From: Clostridia bacterium
GTDB taxonomy: Bacteria > Bacillota > Clostridia > TANB77 > CAG-508
DNA: 64,000 nt
Direction: 5' to 3'
Assembly (NCBI GenBank): GCA_017429505.1
Contig: JAFROW010000013.1
Span: forward strand, 140,370 to 204,369
Shown: one piece after another, positions 62,838 to 64,000 of the stretch
Numbering within the stretch: the stretch's first letter is position 1
How the letters are laid out: every line of letters begins with the position of its first letter
Position numbers and translations under genes: made by a program
Notes under the pieces: model-generated
Database searches by the model: none
The model's input: only the letters and a program-made list of their open reading frames with translations
What the model was told of the DNA's origin: nothing

Positions 62838-63335
62838 TTAAGCATTTTCTTTCTTAATTCGATCTATAACTTGGTCTAATATTTGAACTGTTGCCATTCC
62901 ATAAACTTCTCCATTGACTGTAAATACAGGAGCTAACCCACATGCCCCAACACATCTTGTTTCTTCCAAAGAAAATAGTCCATCTTCTGTAGTTTGTCCT
63001 GGTTCAATTTTTAATCTTTCTTTTGCTCTATCTAATATTTTTTCTGAACCTTTTACAAAACATGCAGTTCCGAGGCATATTGCAATATTATATTTTCCCT
63101 TTGGTTCTAATGTGAATCTAGAATAAAATGTTATAACTCCAAAAATTTCTGCCATTGGCATATTTAAAAACTCTGAAATAGATTCTTGTGCATGTTTTGG
63201 AATATATCCGTAATGTTCTTGTACACTATTTAAAATTTGAATTAAATTGTCTTTTTCTGGTTTGAAATCTTTCAATAACTCTTCCATAAACTTGTCTTTG
63301 TTTGAATTTCCACATTTGCATTTGTTTTCTTCCAT
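62838..63335 (-). CDS. hydC: Bifurcating hydrogenase NuoE-like subunit HydC
   Basis: 165 residues from ATG 63335 (MEENKCKCGNSNKDKF), after GAAAGGA; a longer frame exists but lacks a site. The thioredoxin-like [2Fe-2S] domain has CLGTACFVKGS and TRCVGACGLAP, the four cysteine ligands. First gene of hydC-hydB-(x)-hydA. The extra N-terminal CKC is uncommon. Confidence 0.94.
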   Translation of the reverse strand: MEENKCKCGNSNKDKFMEELLKDFKPEKDNLIQILNSVQEHYGYIPKHAQESISEFLNMPMAEIFGVITFYSRFTLEPKGKYNIAICLGTACFVKGSEKILDRAKERLKIEPGQTTEDGLFSLEETRCVGACGLAPVFTVNGEVYGMATVQILDQVIDRIKKENA

Positions 63336-63461
63336 ATCTTTTACATTCCTTTCGTTTGAGGCACAGAATTTGAATAACAAATCGGTACACAGAAAATTTC
63401 TGCGCATTGGATTTTATAATTGTTTTTCAAACTTTGTCCTCTTTATATTTCTTACAATAAT

Positions 63462-63490
63462 ATATTAACATTTATTAATTTTTATTTCAA
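63462..63490 (-). promoter_or_regulatory. Promoter of hydCBA
   Basis: Minus strand TTGAAA (63490-63485), 17-bp spacer, TAATAT (63467-63462). Confidence 0.7.
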
Positions 63491-63562
63491 TAATTTTTTG
63501 TAAATTTTTGTCGTAAATTTTTGGAAAAATTAAAGACTAAATTTTTTGATTTTTTTACGTTC

Positions 63563-63606
63563 ATTGACAAATTTCGACTGACTTTGCAAAATAAAAGTAA
63601 TATAAT
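63563..63606 (+). promoter_or_regulatory. Promoter with two tandem Spo0A-like boxes (locus 2)
   Basis: TATAAT at 63601-63606; ATTGACA (63563-63569) and TTCGACT (63573-63579) are 10 bp apart, the second 21 bp before the -10, exactly as at locus 1. Confidence 0.5.
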
Positions 63607-63612
63607 GTCTTT

Positions 63613-63798
63613 TGCCCTCGAGGGAAAAAGGGGGTGATTGTATGTCTTCTGCAGATCTTATTTGAAATTTAATCATGATGCTACTTGACGAAAAAGAAAA
63701 TTCCAAAAATAATAAAAACACAAACGAAAAAGAAGACTAGTATAATAATATACATATAGTCAAAAAAAATAGCAGGGAATGAGAGTCCCTGCTATTTT
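63613..63798 (+). ncRNA. Type I toxin-like mRNA or small RNA (locus 2)
   Basis: After the promoter come a CCCTCGAGGG palindrome, AGGGGG and ATG at 63642. The frame reads MSSADLI, then a TGA, then NLIMMLLDEKENSKNNK to TAG at 63740. The pattern (short hydrophobic part, charged Lys/Asn-rich tail) resembles small holin-like type I toxins with part of the hydrophobic core missing and one stop. It ends at a hairpin (63764-63798). The locus aligns with 2.48-2.74 kb. Whether a toxin is still made is uncertain. Confidence 0.5.
63764..63798. terminator. Bidirectional terminator of locus 2
   Basis: AAAAAATAGCAGGG / CCCTGCTATTTTT stem, loop AATGAGAGT; T run on both strands. Confidence 0.9.
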
Positions 63799-63828
63799 TA
63801 AATTCTTTTTACTGCAGATCTTTGTATA
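63764..63828 (-). ncRNA. Predicted antisense RNA of locus 2
   Basis: Minus-strand TATACA (63828-63823) within the block GTTTAAATTATACAA shared with locus 1. The RNA would start near 63817 and run to the shared terminator. CTGCAGATCTT occurs both here (63812-63822) and across the toxin start codon (63649-63659), so the antisense 5' end can pair with the translation start as well as the 3' end. Confidence 0.45.
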
Positions 63829-63906
63829 ATTTAAACATCACGTCTAAACTATATTTTTAATATATCACATTTTTATAATTTAGTCAATAATAATTGGAAA
63901 TTTTTT

Positions 63907-64000
63907 CTATTTTTTTGTTTTTATATTCTTAACCTTGCTCCAACTAAAATATTTTTTTATTTACTGTTTTATATGTTCTAATTCTTACATAATAATAAAG
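63907..64000 (-). pseudogene. Tail of an Fn3 surface protein with a frameshift (runs off right edge)
   Basis: The minus strand reads YYVRIRTYKTVN in one frame, then KKYFSWSKVKNIKT in another, to a TAG at 63907. This is the end of the Fn3 domain seen at 16.4 kb and 19.2 kb. The shift lies in an A-run near 63951. Only the last 31 codons lie in the window. Confidence 0.65.

Noticed and set aside
63530-63721. 63-codon minus-strand ORF over the locus 2 promoter
   Set aside because: It has no ribosome site and is antisense to a strong promoter and ribosome site; the plus-strand reading explains the conservation with locus 1 better.

Overview
The window is a stretch of a very AT-rich chromosome from an anaerobic, spore-forming Firmicute, most likely an uncultured gut clostridium. 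Support for this is the presence of spoIIP, spoIIM and a SpoVK-like AAA protein, a trimeric electron-bifurcating [FeFe] hydrogenase, IreB, mini-RNase III (MrnC), BspA-type surface proteins and strong AGGAGG ribosome sites. Nearly every gene lies on the minus strand; only two convincing genes are on the plus strand (13.5 kb and 31.2 kb). Genes are therefore described in the order in which they are transcribed, right to left.

Region by region. 1-4.75 kb: the end of ftsE, an orphan transketolase C-terminal half, a DUF5662 gene, a small-RNA/toxin-like locus, and a NitT/TauT-type ABC importer operon (binding protein, permease and the last part of its ATPase). 4.74-15.55 kb: a 10.8-kb integrative element. 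It has a large serine recombinase at one end and has split the importer ATPase gene exactly at a GA dinucleotide. The junctions reconstruct a symmetric attP with 21-bp arms and an intact ATPase reading frame. Its cargo is a tightly packed operon: thymidylate-kinase-like, CYTH, atypical radical SAM, alpha/beta-hydrolase-like, GT2 glycosyltransferase fused to a cytidine deaminase, Ttd14-like ATPase, and GNAT. A GreA-like gene and an unknown regulator-like gene lie beside it. I regard this as the best candidate for an undescribed system. 15.5-22 kb: the ATPase N-terminal part, then three secreted LRR/fibronectin-III proteins. 22-27 kb: spoIIP, xerD, spoIIM, a membrane-anchored unknown, and pfkA. 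27-31 kb: a prepilin-like surface gene split by an IS91-type insertion. 31-34.3 kb: DUF1836, DUF6429, an AlbA/Schlafen-type regulator and a very hairpin-rich repeat region.

34.3-45.5 kb is housekeeping: pnp, rpsO, a CbxX-type AAA protein, mrnC, a two-component system with a sortase that lacks its catalytic residues, and rbgA. 45.5-50.5 kb is accessory: SDR, SnoaL, DUF6870, GNAT, a DUF1016 nuclease with a small coupled ORF, an ABC remnant, and a deoxyribosyltransferase-like gene. 50.5-57 kb: DUF1292, a frameshifted ruvX and ireB, downstream of a three-gene membrane / TadZ-like AT-hook / degenerate GGDEF cluster, then a G5-glucosaminidase. 57.5-63.4 kb: a cyclophilin and hydA-hydB-hydC with a foreign small gene between hydA and hydB. 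63.5-64 kb: a second copy of the small-RNA/toxin-like locus and the broken tail of another Fn3 protein.

Two other items deserve attention. The two paralogous small-RNA loci at 2.5 and 63.6 kb each have convergent promoters, a shared bidirectional terminator, tandem Spo0A-like boxes, and a predicted antisense 5' region that matches its own start-codon region. The pseudo-sortase is the other. I recognised no rRNA, tRNA, CRISPR array or replication origin. All family assignments come from reading the sequence; no search was run.
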